The notes under the pieces were generated by a model, which saw only the letters and a list, made by a program, of their open reading frames with translations, was not told the DNA's origin and did not search any database. From Heliocybe sulcata (taxonomy: Eukaryota > Basidiomycota > Agaricomycetes > Gloeophyllales > Gloeophyllaceae): a stretch of DNA of 64,000 nucleotides. A program made the position numbers and the translations under genes. The DNA lies in the NCBI GenBank assembly GCA_004369045.1, contig ML213503.1, positions 2,726,924-2,790,923 of the forward strand, written 5' to 3'. Of the stretch, positions 1 through 12,035 are shown in pieces. Each line of letters begins with the position of its first letter. Within the stretch, counting starts at the first letter, position 1.

Positions 1-3000
1 ACAGTAAAGGGATCTACAGGAACATCCGCTGATGAAACAGGGCAACCCGACAAGCGAAGGCTTCCCTGGCCGAGCGCGTCGCAGAAGCGAGGACAGAGGA
101 GGAATCGAGCCTCAGTTCCCCAGCGCGGTCAAATGCCAGGTAAGCATGAATTATCCTATGTACCTGCGGCGACATGCAGAGCTCCGGAAGCGAGAATAAG
201 CCAGAGCTCGTAAGGCGACAAGTACGCGGGCGCCAGGAAAAATGCGAATTTGAGCTTACTCTATTTAAGTTGAATCTAAATTTAGCCGTTCCCGGATAAA
301 TGATCTTCCAGCACCTAAGTTCAACTCTAGTCGCCTGTCTGATTGCGTCGACTGCACTGCACCTCATACCACCGCGGACATCTGATAGTGTTTTACAGAC
401 ACTTTTCAGTGGGAATTAGCTGAATGTATCGTTCTCCAGTTGCAGTGGGTGGCTCTCAGCCAAACTGACGTACGGCATAAATACGCCTACACGCACGACA
501 GCTCGCTAATTGTCTTGAACATGCCTCAGCTTCGGGAGTACGGCCCAGAGCAACCTGCTGGCTCATCTTTCTCTGTCTTCCTGTTATAAGTAAGCACTGA
601 CCCTCTTGCCCGCCAATGTCTGACAACCCATTTTGCTCTAGGGATAATGCGGATTGGATGCTCCTACGGAACCCCAATGCACCCGTATCTGGCTTTCTCA
701 GGTGCCGACTCCATGTCATATGTCCTTTAAATCTTGGGGGCTTGTCAAAATTAGGAGGTCCTCTTGAGCTCCGCTGCGGCCCGCGTCGCCCACAAGTACG
801 CCAACGTCGTCCTTTTCACTTTCTATATGGAATCTCGCCCGTAAACCGCCGTTCGTGAGAAGATAAATAAAGTTCTCGGTATCCCCGGGTGCGCCCAAGC
901 TCGAGGCCGAACCTCACCGCGCAGGACGGGATCCACGGATCCTTAACAGCCCCCCTTGGCCAAACGCCCAATACGTACGTGTTCCCTGTGTGCTGCTGCC
1001 CGGGTGCAGCCTCGCGGCGAACGTGTTGTAACTCATCGAGTCAATATAACTGCACTGAACCTTGTGAACCGCTCTATGGGCCTAGGAAGGCAATGCTATC
1101 TGGCCATCTTTCAATCGATAGACGCCGAACGAGCCCTTCGACTTAATACCACGCCTAGTCGCTCGGGGCTGCGACATCCTTTCCGGAGTTACTGTGCCCT
1201 TTATCCAGATAGGAGGAGCGTCGAGCATACGTCAAGTGGGTGAATTGCCAGGTCCCTCTTCGTACATCCGCACACGCTGAGCCACTTACAGTGGACGGCT
1301 CTCCAGACGATCCAGGCTCACATGGGCGGTGGGGATAACCTCACACTGTCTCCATCCCTTCTTTAGATCGCGCGGAAAGCGATGGCGCGAGCCAGCAGGC
1401 CAGACCGTGCCTGTGCGCTGGATCGGGCACATCACCATTGAGCCAGCTCCCGTGAGTCCTACTGGTCCGCAGCTGCCGAGTAGAACTCTCTATGACCTAT
1501 TCTCTCATTTTATTTAGCATTGAACAATAGGCTCGACGTCTTTCCAGGGCTAGCGCTAGTTGACCGAACAAGACCGACTTAGACCGCCCTCCGTGCTCTC
1601 ACAAACCGCCGAGTTAATCACAATGTGATTCTTTAGCATCGTGGTACGTTACACGGATTGTCCCGATTGAGATGCAGTGCAGTGCAACTAAATGCGTATG
1701 CCTCAACTATCAGACCTACTGATGCCGGCAGAACAGAAAACGTCTCTCTTCTGGGAACATAGGGAGACCTCTCATGCTCCACCCAGCATCTGCCGAGACC
1801 CACATTTCGGATGCTGTTGTAGGTCAGGCGTCTGCAAGTCGCCATGTTCAGAAGGGTACCAGGTGGTATGGGGTTAGCTTCCAGCGATGATATCTCATTC
1901 CAGTATCTCACGGCTATCCATTTTCAGCCTACTTCCAGCTTCATAAGACACGAGTCACAACTTCGAGGGACAATACTCCGAGCACGCAGGGTGATTACAA
2001 GGTATCGTGATAGCAAGGGGACAAGCAGGCAACGACCGACCCCGATAGGATGACGCTCACATCAGCGTGAACTCCTTAGGCAGGCGGCAAGCGCCCCTTT
2101 CATTCTGCGCCTCGCCTCCGGAGTACCGCCATGACTGATCCGCTACGAATTTATAGACGTTAATGCCGGACTCGATACTGGTCGGCCGGTGACCTACCTA
2201 TTTGCCACACAATTGTGCCTCGAATCTATCCTGCTTATCTGTCAAGCGACTCGAGCCTGATGCTTCCCGTCCAATTCAGTCCTTGGTTCATATGCCGGAT
2301 CTCGGATCCTACTTTAGGCCTTCCAGGTGCTACATTCCCTTGGAGTGGCCGGCGGTCTAGGGCGGAATCATCTGTCTTGCCGTTCATTATGGGCATCGCC
2401 ACAAGATACGTATGGGCTTTGGTAATGATTCGACGCCGTCCTGCAATCACGTTCCTGAACACGGAAGGCCGTGGGACAATATGTCCTTGCGTCTGAAGAG
2501 GTGCAAAGGCACCGAGCTCTTATTGTCCAAAGCACGGCAAACTGCAGGTACTCATCCTATATAACCCACGCCAACCGTATTGGCCAACAACAAATTTCGA
2601 CTCGGAGCACGCCTCCCACCGCTAAATGTCATTCCGTCCGTGGTTCTCGCAATGCCTCTCCGGGGTGGGATCACCAACAAGCTACGCAAACTCTAGCGGG
2701 CCTTGTATACTAATACTAGGCCCCTGAGACCGTTATTGGTCCACATCATATCTAATTATGTTGTATCTACCAATCCTCTACCAATCCTGTGGCACACAGC
2801 AGCATTTGCTTCCGCTTTGAGCGCTAACTGTGGTGAGGTCTCGGCTTGCCCTCACGATGAGATTACGTTCATTCCCACCTTCAAGCGAATTTGAAGTTTG
2901 TCCACCGAACTGAAGGTTCCATCTAATGAGCAAGTAGGAAAGCGAAGAGGGCCGGACAGCAGTCCAATTGACACAAATTGAGCTGTGATGCTCGCCTACC

Positions 3001-3696
3001 TTTGCACATGGGTACTGTCCTATATAGTAAGACTGGGGAACGGCGTGCCTGATATTTCGGAGATGGCCGCTGTGGGGGAGAGAGGGCGTCGTAAACGGCA
3101 GGAACTGCGGGGACTTGCCAGGAATGCACACAGACGCTAGTACTGGTCTGGGGCAGGCCTGCATGAGGGCACAGGCCTGCATCTGCGGGACAGGGACACC
3201 GAAACGTAGGAATGGCCGAGCGCTGCCACCCGGAGCAATGGCCGGCCAGGCCGGGGAACATTACCTAATACAAGACCGGACAAAATAGAGTGGCGCAGAG
3301 GGGCCTGTGTTTGCTCCGTAATAAAATAGCCCTCGCTTCAAGCCTGAGAACCTCTTAACGCCTCTCGTCTGCGCATTGCCATAACCGCACCGGCCTGCGT
3401 TTTTGCAGTCTTTTCTTTCTCGTTACGACCTCTCTACGACATTGAACGACGCGCTCGGACTTACTCTTTCTTATCCTTGCATTTACTTCAAGTAACGTCT
3501 CGTCTTTGGGTCTCCTATCACTTCTCCGTATACGACATTCCTGGGCTACTGTTTCTCTTCTTTCTTGGGATTCTCTGCTCTCTGCAACCCTGCCTCTGAT
3601 CATACAATTCCGCTCATTCTCCGTTCGACATTCCTGAGGTGCGCGCCTGCGGTCTCCAGACTCGTGGTTTATCCGCTGATCGGGGCGGAATCAGAA
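1..3696. other. gene-free stretch
   Basis: I find no supportable gene here. Open frames on both strands are short, overlap one another, show no recognisable domain and cannot be joined into a conserved protein by plausible introns. A small direct repeat of about 11 bp (caggcctgcat) occurs at 3154 and again at 3172. The last few hundred bases before 3697 presumably hold the promoter and leader of the Ras-family gene. Confidence 0.6.
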
Positions 3697-4548
3697 ATGG
3701 ACAGCTGGAGGGTCGCCGTTCTGGGTGATGGTGGTGTCGGGAAGACTGCTCTAGCAGTGCAGGTGAGCATACGACGCGTCCAGTCCCTCTCCATCGTCTG
3801 ACTCTAGCCAGTTCACGTTAAATTGTTTCGTTGGTGAGTCCTGCGGGCAGGATATTAATAGAGTACGCCTGACAAAGTGTCCTGTTTTTTGTGTTCGTAG
3901 AAGTACGTATTCCTCTGGGACCTCGTCAGGACAGTTGCTGAGGATATGGCCAGACGTATGATCCAACAATAGAAGATGCCTACAGGAAGCAACTCGTGGT
4001 GGATAGCCAGATGTGCTTTATTGAGGTCATTGACACGGCAGGTCAAGGTATGTCCTGGATTGAATCTATCCGGTCTGGCTCAGACTGGACTGTGTGTCTC
4101 GTTAGAGGAATATGCCACGCTTCGAGATCAATGGGTACGGTATGTATCCCGCGTACTATTCCACTGTCCATCCATCTCATGCAAGAGCAGAGAGGGCCAA
4201 GGTTTCATCCTCGTCTACTCCATCGCGTCTCGGTCAACATTCGACCGGCTCGACGTCTTCCGGCAATCCATGTTGCGAGTTAAGCGGCAAAAACCAATAT
4301 TTATGCTGGTAGGAAACAAGTGCGACAAGACGTATGAACGGGAAGTATCGCGCGAAGAAGGCGCCGCGTTAGCTCGGACGTTCGGCTGCGAGTTCATGGA
4401 GACATCCGCGCGGACCGCTCACAATGTCGAAAACTTGTTCACAACGCTCATCCGCAATTTGCGGGCGACCAGGCAACAAGAGCAAGGCACGGCAGGCCCT
4501 GGTGGAAGACCACGGAGGACGGGGACAAGGAGGTGTATCATCATGTAG
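3697..4548 (+). CDS. Ras-family small GTPase
   Basis: Membrane-anchored GTP-binding signalling switch. Exons are 3697-3762, 3812-3833, 3901-3902, 3954-4047, 4106-4139 and 4191-4548 (576 nt, 191 residues). All G boxes are present: GDGGVGKT near the N-terminus, the effector Thr in DPTIED, DTAGQ with the catalytic Gln, NKCD, and ETSA. The C-terminus is basic and ends in the CaaX box CIIM, which predicts farnesylation. The ATG at 3697 gives the usual short Ras N-terminus; a longer in-frame start exists upstream. The conserved stretch [11 protein letters not shown] can only be built if a 2-nt exon (aa, 3901-3902) lies between two introns of 67 and 51 nt. The sequence differs from canonical fungal Ras1, so it is probably a second Ras (Ras2-like). 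The family is certain; the subgroup is inferred. Confidence 0.93.
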
Positions 4549-5428
4549 GACATTCCCAGGATACCTTGGTTGTATAGAGAACATCATTCCCTTTTTATGT
4601 CTCACGATACCACTTCATTCTTCTTCTCCCTGCATGCATGGTTTCGTCTCTTCTGGAATGGTTGCGCTATCTCTTTCCACTGTTATTGCTGGGTCTGGTG
4701 CACATATCTGTCTCGTGTGAATATACGTTCCTCTGCTCTCAGTTAGAGCCCGTCGTGTTTGCCCTTGGTTGAGTGATGGAGGATATCGTTCTTCTGAGTC
4801 GGAGTATTGCGGGGCTAGCGCTTCGCGATGATCCCAGGGCCGCCTTTCGCGTTCTTCCTAGCGCAGATTCCGTGATTTTGTGGTTCCGCGGCTTCTGTGC
4901 CCTCAGGGCCAAGCTTCCTATCAGATATGTATCCTCACGCTAAGGCTTATCCTAGGACATCGTGATTTTCGCGGAGCGGTGAATGATTGCAGGAATCCCG
5001 GCATCATGCATCCCCTCCGAGCGCGCGCACTCGGAAGCGGCTGCCCAGGAGAATCGTCCGATTCCCGTTTCTCTGGTGGAAGTAGAGGCTGTCTTGTTAG
5101 GGGAGGTGAGTTCTGAATGTTTACTTTATTCGTTGTGTAAAGTAACTCTGCAAGATAACAGGACCGACACGTCTAACAATGATCGATTGACACGCACGCA
5201 GACGTATGCGCAGCTCATGACACCGCATCACTGTCATTAACTTGGTTATTTGAGAGCGGCACACACGTCGTACAAGGACTCGCATCCTTTCTCAAGCCAC
5301 AACGAACGCAGCGTTTTCCAATTCCAATCCCGTCACTCGTGGGTAGCTGGACGTGGCAGTCGCCGCTTTAGAAGGAGCGCGGGCTTTCGCGTTTCATAAA
5401 AACTGCGAATAGACTCATCAGCAGCTGG
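4549..5428. other. intergenic
   Basis: This stretch lies between the Ras gene and the BTB gene. It holds only short open frames without family features (for example 4983-5240 on the plus strand). It should contain the 3' end of the Ras transcript and the promoter of the BTB gene. I see no clear TATA box or repeat. Confidence 0.5.
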
Positions 5429-6556
5429 ATGAGCCAGATATACGAGGAGATGAGTGGCGACGCCTCGATTTCCTCCTACGACGCGAAGCAAGAGGCATCA
5501 GTGGGAAAAGAATCTCTGACGGTGCTCCTCTGTGCCGATCCAGACTTCTTCGTCCAATCTATTCCAGACGGAGTGCAATATGGCATCCGAAAAGCTTGCC
5601 TTCGGGATGGAAGTGAAATATTCCGTACGTTAGCGTCTCATGATCATGGAATAACCCGCTTACGCGTATGATAATTATGCTCAGGTGATATGTTTCTGTG
5701 CTGTGACACAGACTCCGAGGTGGAGGAGAATCAGGTCCTGAAGCTTCAGGAGAATGCCTGTACACTGGAGGCACTTCTACGGCTGCTGCACAATCCGCCG
5801 GCGCCGGTACTGACTCCTGCGACTGACGAGGATGAGGACGACGCCGACACCACTGCGCCCACAAAGGTCGCTAACGTCGTCCCTTTACCAGTGTTGAAAA
5901 TTTTCCTGAATCTCGCGGATAAATATCTGTTTTCAGAAGACATCGTGGATAGCATGCATTCCCACCTTGCGGCTCAAGCCTCTCTGCTTCCTCTTGAAAT
6001 ATACGCATACGCTACAGGACATGGGTTTCCTAAACTAGCCGCGGAAGCAAGTGCGTACCTTCTGCACCCGAGCTTGTCCGCATATACTCCTCAGGAAATA
6101 TCCATAATCCCGACTGTCGAAGCATATCATCGGCTCGTATTGCTGCATTACGAGCGGATAAAGCAGCTCAAAGACTTGCTTCGCGGAGAGGAGATCTTTC
6201 CTCATGGTTATGGGCAATGCCATCTCCATGGCAAGGATACGAGGTTTGCTTGGGGAAAGTATAAAGACAACCTGGTGCCCAAGTTAGAGGCTGGTATGTC
6301 GTCATGGATAGGCTTCACGGCAAGTCTTATTGACCTAACTCCCAGGTACAGACCTTGCGGCGGAAATGCGAGGGTTCTCATCGGCCTTACCTCAGTGTGA
6401 GGTCTGCTACAGAGCTTGCAACGCCGCGGTGGACATGCTAGAGGTCAGTTCACAATGCTTGATGATTCGAAGTCTGAATCGATGCGGCTCTCTCAGTATA
6501 AATTCAGGAAGATTATCAAGAGAATCGATCAATTGCCACCGGTGCGAACAACGTGA
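5429..6556 (+). CDS. BTB/POZ domain protein
   Basis: Member of the large basidiomycete family of BTB-domain proteins; individual roles are mostly unknown. BTB domains mediate dimerisation or Cullin-3 binding. Exons 5429-5624, 5685-6293, 6346-6443 and 6497-6556 give 963 nt and 320 residues with all phases consistent. The N-terminal half has the usual start of these domains: a hydrophobic strand (SLTVLLCADPDFFVQS), then YGIRKACLRDGSEIFRDMF. An acidic insert (DEDEDDADTT) follows, then the second half of the domain (LPVLKIFLNLADKYLF) and a helical C-terminal region ending LEYKFRKIIKRIDQ. I see no membrane segment or second domain. Confidence 0.85.
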
Positions 6557-6676
6557 ATAGCATGCAATGGACAAAGCCTACATGCTCTAGACTCTGGTAT
6601 AATATTGTCGTTATACTACCTGCAAAAGATCCAGCGGGTATGCGTAGTCGTGAATAACATGGGTTAGGGTGATTCC

Positions 6677-7420
6677 TTACGTGTTGTGCCAGATCAGCGT
6701 CCGCAAATCTTTCCATCTCTCTGAGTCGCGATAGAGGTACGTCATCGAGTTGAACATCCCCGGCTGGACAGTCTCGCCTCTATGCTCGAATAGCCACATT
6801 ACTGCGCCCCAGCAAGCGGCGGCGAAGAGGGAGAAGTAGCGGGAGTCGGGAGGCACGGGCCTGACTGCAGCCCCGCTAGAGGAGGACGTGGAGTAGGGTG
6901 AGGAGGCTCGGGGAATGAACGACGCAACCACTCGGGAGCAGACGTAGAGTACGATCTGAGAAGCGAGAATGCACTGTTATACCCTCCAACAGCGCCAAGG
7001 AATGTGGACAACGTACCTGTTCATTCACTGCGTTACGATCTCCGAAGACGATGTAGCCCCCAATCAATCCCGCAATGAAGTTATCGGCGTTTCTTGGCTT
7101 TCCACCGTTGGTTTTCTTCTGAAGTAACAGGATTGTCTTGTATATGGACACGAATTTCGCTAGGTTCAGAGCATGCTGCTTCGTTGCGCGGAAAATGACT
7201 TTCAAACGCGAGATCCAGCTATCCATCCCACTCATAAAAAACCGTCGTCTGAGGAACATACTGAGTGAACTCACTCTCCGCGTCCGAACAGAATGGCCAT
7301 GATGAGCGCATGGGGGAACCTGACCTTGACTCCGTATACGAAGCCATTTCTTGCACCCTTCAAGATGGCCAGGTAGTCATGGTAGGCCGGGTTGTTCAGG
7401 ATCTCGCTTATGGAAGACAT
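6677..7420 (-). CDS. PXMP4: peroxisomal membrane protein 4 (PXMP4/PMP24)
   Basis: Integral peroxisomal membrane protein related to the Tim17/22/23 family; its molecular role is poorly known. Exons in transcript order are 7275-7420, 7017-7218 and 6677-6955 (627 nt, 208 residues, against about 212 in human). Hallmarks of the family are ARNGFVYGVKVRFPHALIMA near the N-terminus, IFRATKQHALNLAKFVSIYK, the small-residue helix FIAGLIGGYIVFGDRN, the late helix CWGAVMWLFE, and the SMTYLYRDSERW ending. The start at 7420 is preferred because MSSISEILNNPAYHDYL matches the family N-terminus; an in-frame ATG at 7453 would add 11 residues. A Ser/Gly-rich insert follows the third exon's start. A peroxisomal thioesterase is encoded 17 kb away. 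Confidence 0.9.
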
Positions 7421-8017
7421 CGCATAAGCCAGCTGCCCGTATAGACCAGGCAATGGTTCGGAGCAAGTGCTTTCTTCGTTTGCATCCCGGGTTTAGGAGA
7501 CAGCAGAGCCGTCGGCGCTAGTTGCTTTACAATCACATGTACATGTATCTCCGAAGTTACACACATCTAGATGTACAACGACGGTACTATAATAGCTATT
7601 GCTACTGCCCGGAGATAGATCCCAATGTCTTGACGGCCTTGCGCCGTACGGTGATTATGCTAGAAGAATAAAAATTGAATATTGAATCTTAGCATCATAA
7701 CCGCCCCGGCCAGTGGTGCTTCCTCGCCAGATTCCCCGCTCATTCATTTGAGCGATTTCCTTGCAGACAACATGCAGTTCTGAGATCATATCTGAGTGAT
7801 GGTACTGGAGATATTGTGAGCAAAAGCATGCCTAAATAGCCCTAGATTGTCCACTGGCTCTGGCCAGTAGCTAGTATCTCTGGCGGAGTACTATCATAGT
7901 ATGGACGGCAACTACCGAAATGAGCCTGTCTGCAAAGTCCCGCCCGTCTTCACGACACCTTAAGTGCTTTTCATCGACAACTGCTCTAAATAACGGCTCT
8001 ACTGCCATATAACCGAT
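7421..8017. other. divergent intergenic region, PXMP4/MTC1
   Basis: About 600 bp between the starts of PXMP4 (minus) and MTC1 (plus). It should hold both promoters. It is AT-richer than the coding flanks. I see no RNA gene, repeat or credible open frame. Confidence 0.5.
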
Positions 8018-9457
8018 ATGGCCTCAACGTCTCATCCTAAGCCCGAGGATGCTCTCCAATTTCTGGATGATTTGGAGTCCCTGCCTGCAGCACCTCCACC
8101 TGCAAGCGGCAGATCTGAGCAGCCTGCTAACGAGGGAGAAGCCGCCGACGTGCTTGCCTTCCTCGACGAGATAACTCAGAAGAGCTCGGAACCTGTTCGT
8201 GCTACCTCTCACGTTGACCGCCCCGCATCACGAGCGAGCAACCTCGAGCGTCCGATCTCTCGAGCAGGCACGCCGACTCTGCGCAAGAGCACTGAAAGGG
8301 TGAAGGTCGGGGCGCCTTCCTCGCAACTGGCAAGTTCTGTCACGAAAGCCGAGTCTTTAGACCCCTCTCCCACCCCCGCGCCGAAGGCAGAGGCGCAGCA
8401 GGCAGCAGGTGATCCGCCGGGCGGGCGGTGGGGATGGGGCAGTGTGTGGTCTAGCGCATCTGCCGCCATACAGCAGGCCAAGTCTGTCGTTGATGAGCAG
8501 GTTAAGAATATCCCTCTCGACCAGACTCAAGCCCGTAAGTGGGGTGAGGGCGTGTTGGAGTACGCGAAATCCGCTCAAATCGACAAGATTGGTGAGTACA
8601 GTATCAGCACGAATGAGGCGAACTGCGACTAGACCATCATACCAGGTCAAGACTTCAAGCGCGTGGGTATTTCTACGTTGAACGATATATTGAATGTCGT
8701 AGCACCTCCCATATCGGAACACGAGGTGATCCAAGTCTGGCTAAGCCATGATATGCAAGGTTATGACGGTGTTGAGTCCCTAGTGTACCGAGCACTAGCG
8801 AGGGTATGTCCTCAGACATCAAGTTCTACTAAATACCCACGAATAACCTACTCCTCACAGATAATGGAGCAAGTAGAAGGCGGAGACCTGATTGTCAACC
8901 GAGGTGACGAGTCAAAACCCAAAGACACGCCTTCTGATTCAAAGCGAGACCTCAATGCTGTCGAGGGATTGGAAGCTGCTACGAAGCTAGCTCAGGTAGG
9001 GTATTTGCACTTCCCTTTAGGCATTGAGACTCATCTCGGCTCCGTGCAGGCTAACCTGGAAGAGCTAATGAAGCAAAATAGCGCCAAGCAGCCGTCTCAG
9101 TCGACCTCCATTGAGAATCCCACCACATATTCGACCGTATACCTCCGAATTCAGCCGTTCTTGACGACATTCCAACTGCCCTCCTCCGCAGTGGAGCAAG
9201 CGTCCGAGCCGCAACTGCAATTTCTCCTGCACTTCGCAGATCCCAGCCATCAACTCGCTCACACGTCCGTTACGCAGATTGTCCCTGCACAGTGGCTGGA
9301 ACTTTGGGACCAATATGACTGGGTTGAGGATACCGTGGCGGAAATCCTGCGAGTGGGCGTCGAAGTTATCGGCCAGGAATACGTTATTGCGAGAATGGGC
9401 TGGGGAAATACCGGAGAGGCTCCTAAGGAGGCTGTCCACGCCGAGTCACAGCCATGA
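8018..9457 (+). CDS. MTC1: maintenance of telomere capping protein 1 (MTC1 family)
   Basis: Fungal MTC1 family, named from a yeast telomere-capping genetic interaction; the yeast protein is cytoplasmic and COPI-associated. Exons 8018-8591, 8646-8803, 8861-8995 and 9050-9457 give 1,275 nt and 424 residues. The N-terminus matches the family pattern: PEDALQFLDDLESLP, a second copy DVLAFLDEIT, a Ser/Pro-rich linker, then RWGWGSVWSSASAAIQQAK. The rest is the conserved C-terminal domain with VYLRIQPFL, LHFADPSHQL and the late WDQYDWVEDTVAEILRVGVE. The third intron (8996-9049) is 54 nt, in frame and stop-free, so its retention would only insert 18 residues. Confidence 0.88.
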
Positions 9458-9580
9458 TGCGGGCACTAGTACGGTTTGCTTGCCACTTCGTCGTACCCTC
9501 ATCACAATTTCCCGTTTTTCATTTGTATATCATGTATCAGAGGATGTCGGACAGAATCAGGAGCTAGTCTACACAGCTGT

Positions 9581-10715
9581 CTATTTCTTCTGCTCCTCTG
9601 GTGGGGGAGGTGGTAAAGGTTTGAATTCCTGAGGCTTCGGGTTCTCCGTACCGTGCCCAACCTGCTCCCAAGGAGACTGGGCCTCGAAGTTCCTAGTAAA
9701 TGCAGTAAGCGCATCATGTTACAGTATGACATGTTCCTGGCTTACCTGAAGGCTTGCGTTAATTGCAGAGGCTCGTACACGACGCGCTTCTTCTCCTCAT
9801 CGTAGCGCAACTCGGTGTACCCCTATTATGAAGTGAGCTGGGAACGAAGACAGTTTTACTGGAGGACGCACGGTCAATGGGAAGTCCTTCCGCAAAGGAT
9901 GCCCCTCGAAACCTGTTGCGTGATCAGCTGTATGCACGGGCACCGAGTGAGCCTTGCGACTTACCATAGTCCGTAAGGATGCGTCGGCTGAAACATATGT
10001 CAGAATGGACATTCAGTGATGCACACTGAACTGACTCACAGATCAGGGTGACCTTCGAAGAAGATACCGTACAAATCCCATGCTTCCCGCTCATACCTGC
10101 ATAGTGACATGTAACAAACCTTCGACACCCATAAGAGAGTATGCGTACCAATTCGCTCCATTGAACAGAGGGGTGCAACTTGATACGGGGTCTGCCTCTC
10201 CAGCATACGTCTTCACCCGGATCCTACCGCCATACTTGTAGCTGAGCAGATGGTACACAACCTCGAACCGCTTGTCGCGTTCGGGGAAGTCAACGCCGCT
10301 GACGTCCATGAGGCCTTTGAACTGGCACTGCGAGTGGTCGCGTAGGAAGGTCAGGACGGGTGTGACGCCAGATGGACAGATGTGTAAGGTCAATTCGTCT
10401 TTCAGGACAGAGAACTGCTGGATATATTTTGGCAGGCATTGGATGAGGTAGGAGCCGTAGTCGTGAAGCTTCTCTGAAGCTTCAGCGTACTTGACGAGCG
10501 TGGGGTTGGGCGAGGTCGGTTCGGTGAAGGGGGATTCTGAAGCTATGGGATGAACGGGTGAGTTGATGGAGTGCGTGCACACCAAGTCGCGACGGACCTT
10601 TGGACACCGGAGACGAATGAATGGATCGAGGCAACTGTCTCGTCGCCGCTGCCGACACCGGCCGCGAAGCAGTCGCTAGACTGCGTCCTGTTCGGACAGC
10701 GACTCGCATAGACAT
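9581..10715 (-). CDS. NDUFS3: NADH:ubiquinone oxidoreductase 30.4-kDa subunit (NDUFS3, complex I)
   Basis: Core subunit of the peripheral arm of mitochondrial complex I. Exons in transcript order: 10598-10715, 10149-10542, 10040-10096, 9965-9987, 9872-9912, 9746-9822 and 9581-9692 (822 nt, 273 residues). The N-terminus is a typical presequence (Arg/Ala/Ser-rich, no acid residues). The complex I 30-kDa signature is present: YEREAWDLYGIFFEGHPDL, then [20 protein letters not shown]. The final exon encodes a Pro/Glu/Lys tail ending EEQKK. The signature region is cut into exons of 57, 23 and 41 nt. The first donor (gtccgt) is weak but gives the only consistent frame. The gene is divergent from SPF27 with 90 bp between start codons. 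Confidence 0.95.
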
Positions 10716-10805
10716 AGTACTTGTTCGTGCTCGGCGCTGAGCCTAATTACGGACTTGGTCAGAGGATGTTGAGACTCCGACCGGCGCGCCCCGCCAAACA
10801 AGTCC
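10716..10805. promoter_or_regulatory. 90-bp bidirectional promoter, NDUFS3 / SPF27
   Basis: Only 90 bp separate the divergent start codons of NDUFS3 (minus) and SPF27/BCAS2 (plus). Both genes must start transcription within or very near this gap, so their core promoters overlap. I see no TATA box. The 3' half is GC-rich (ccgaccggcgcgccccgcc). The extent is inferred from gene positions only. Confidence 0.6.
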
Positions 10806-11646
10806 ATGTCTTCCTCAATGTCTGCCTCAACTACCCCGCAAATAGGCTCAGGTTCTTCTGAAATCTTCGATTCTCTGCCATATTACGATAATGACCTCGA
10901 GCAATATCCTCATCTGAAGCAAAAGGTCGAGCAGGAGCTCGCTCGGGAAGCAGGGACAACGCCGCAAGAGTTGCATCCCAAGGTTCCCCCACCGTTCGAA
11001 CTTTTCTCCGTGAGTGCGATTATTACGCGTTATGGGCTTCCAATTCTGACCAGAGGCTCAGAGCAACCCGTTGCTGAAGGCAGAATTGGACAGATGCGAG
11101 GCCCATGAACCATTGCCACAATTGGACACGGTTCGGTATCAACTCCCTGGCCCTGTAAATTCGCCGGCGTCTGATGAAGACTGGCGGAAAGCCATTGGCA
11201 ATGCGCATGCACAGCTAGAGCATCAGCGTATACGGTGCATCGTAGTCCCAGAGTGTCCGAAGACTGTTGCTAACCCTCCTCACACCAGGCAAGCGAACTT
11301 AGCGCTCCTGCAGCAATATGGGTCCAACGCATGGCGGATACATAACTACCGCCTTGAGTCTGCCGCGAATACGGCTGAGAAAGTGTTGGAAGAACTCAAG
11401 AACATGACAACAGAGGTTAACCGGGATCGGAAGAACATCCAGGTACGTGTCAGGCGTAAGTGCATTGTCAACCTGTCTCACCATCCTGTTATCCCCCAGA
11501 CTCGTTTCGGCAGCCAGCTGACGTCGCTCGAGACGCGCTGGACAGAATTAATCTCGAGCGTCCTTCAGATCGAGATGGCAAATGCGGCATTAGAAGCGGA
11601 TATCAACCAACTGAACAAGAAGGAGGCGGAGCTAGCTGCGTTATAG
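10806..11646 (+). CDS. BCAS2: pre-mRNA-splicing factor SPF27 (BCAS2/Cwf7 family)
   Basis: Subunit of the Prp19/NineTeen complex that activates the spliceosome. Exons 10806-11009, 11056-11234, 11289-11442 and 11500-11646 give 684 nt and 227 residues (human BCAS2 has 225). The protein starts with FDSLPYYDNDLEQYPHLKQK, typical of the family, followed by NPLLKAELDRCEAHEPL, and continues as a long coiled coil (NTAEKVLEELKNMTTEVNRD, then TRWTELISSVLQIEMANAAL). Introns 2 (54 nt) and 3 (57 nt) are both in frame and stop-free, so unspliced forms would still be translated. The first intron is 46 nt. A second in-frame ATG lies at 10818. Confidence 0.9.
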
Positions 11647-12035
11647 AAGTATTTTCTGTGTAGTAATGCATCCGCCATTTGTATCTTCCCTACTATATCG
11701 TGCATTATGCTGTTTGAACAATCATGATGTTTGAGTACTGAGTATGAGATCAGTCGTATACCGTATTTGCAGACCCTCATTAAGGCGAAGGCAATCACCG
11801 AAACAAGCGTTTTGCAGCAGTGCATGACCGTGGCACCGGCAGCTGTCTCCAGCGTTTCGCGTCTCTGGGCCACACCACTAGGCACAGGCCCGAATCATCT
11901 CCCTGAGGTGTGTAGGCTTGTGAACTTTCTTTCATTTCTGTTTGGTTGATCTATATGTCTTCTTGCATCATTGTGTTGGGAATAACACCATGGTTTAGGC
12001 TTACTGCACACTCACTGGCGTCCTGAGACGCGTAT
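11647..12035. other. intergenic
   Basis: About 390 bp between SPF27 and the large gene that follows. It holds the SPF27 3' end and the next promoter. No gene or repeat is seen. Confidence 0.5.

Noticed and set aside
456-898. Minus-strand frames at 456-719 and 716-898 that might be pieces of one gene
   Set aside because: No family similarity and no consistent splice join between them.
3154-3182. Short direct repeat of caggcctgcat with an 18-bp period
   Set aside because: Only two copies; too small to interpret as an element.
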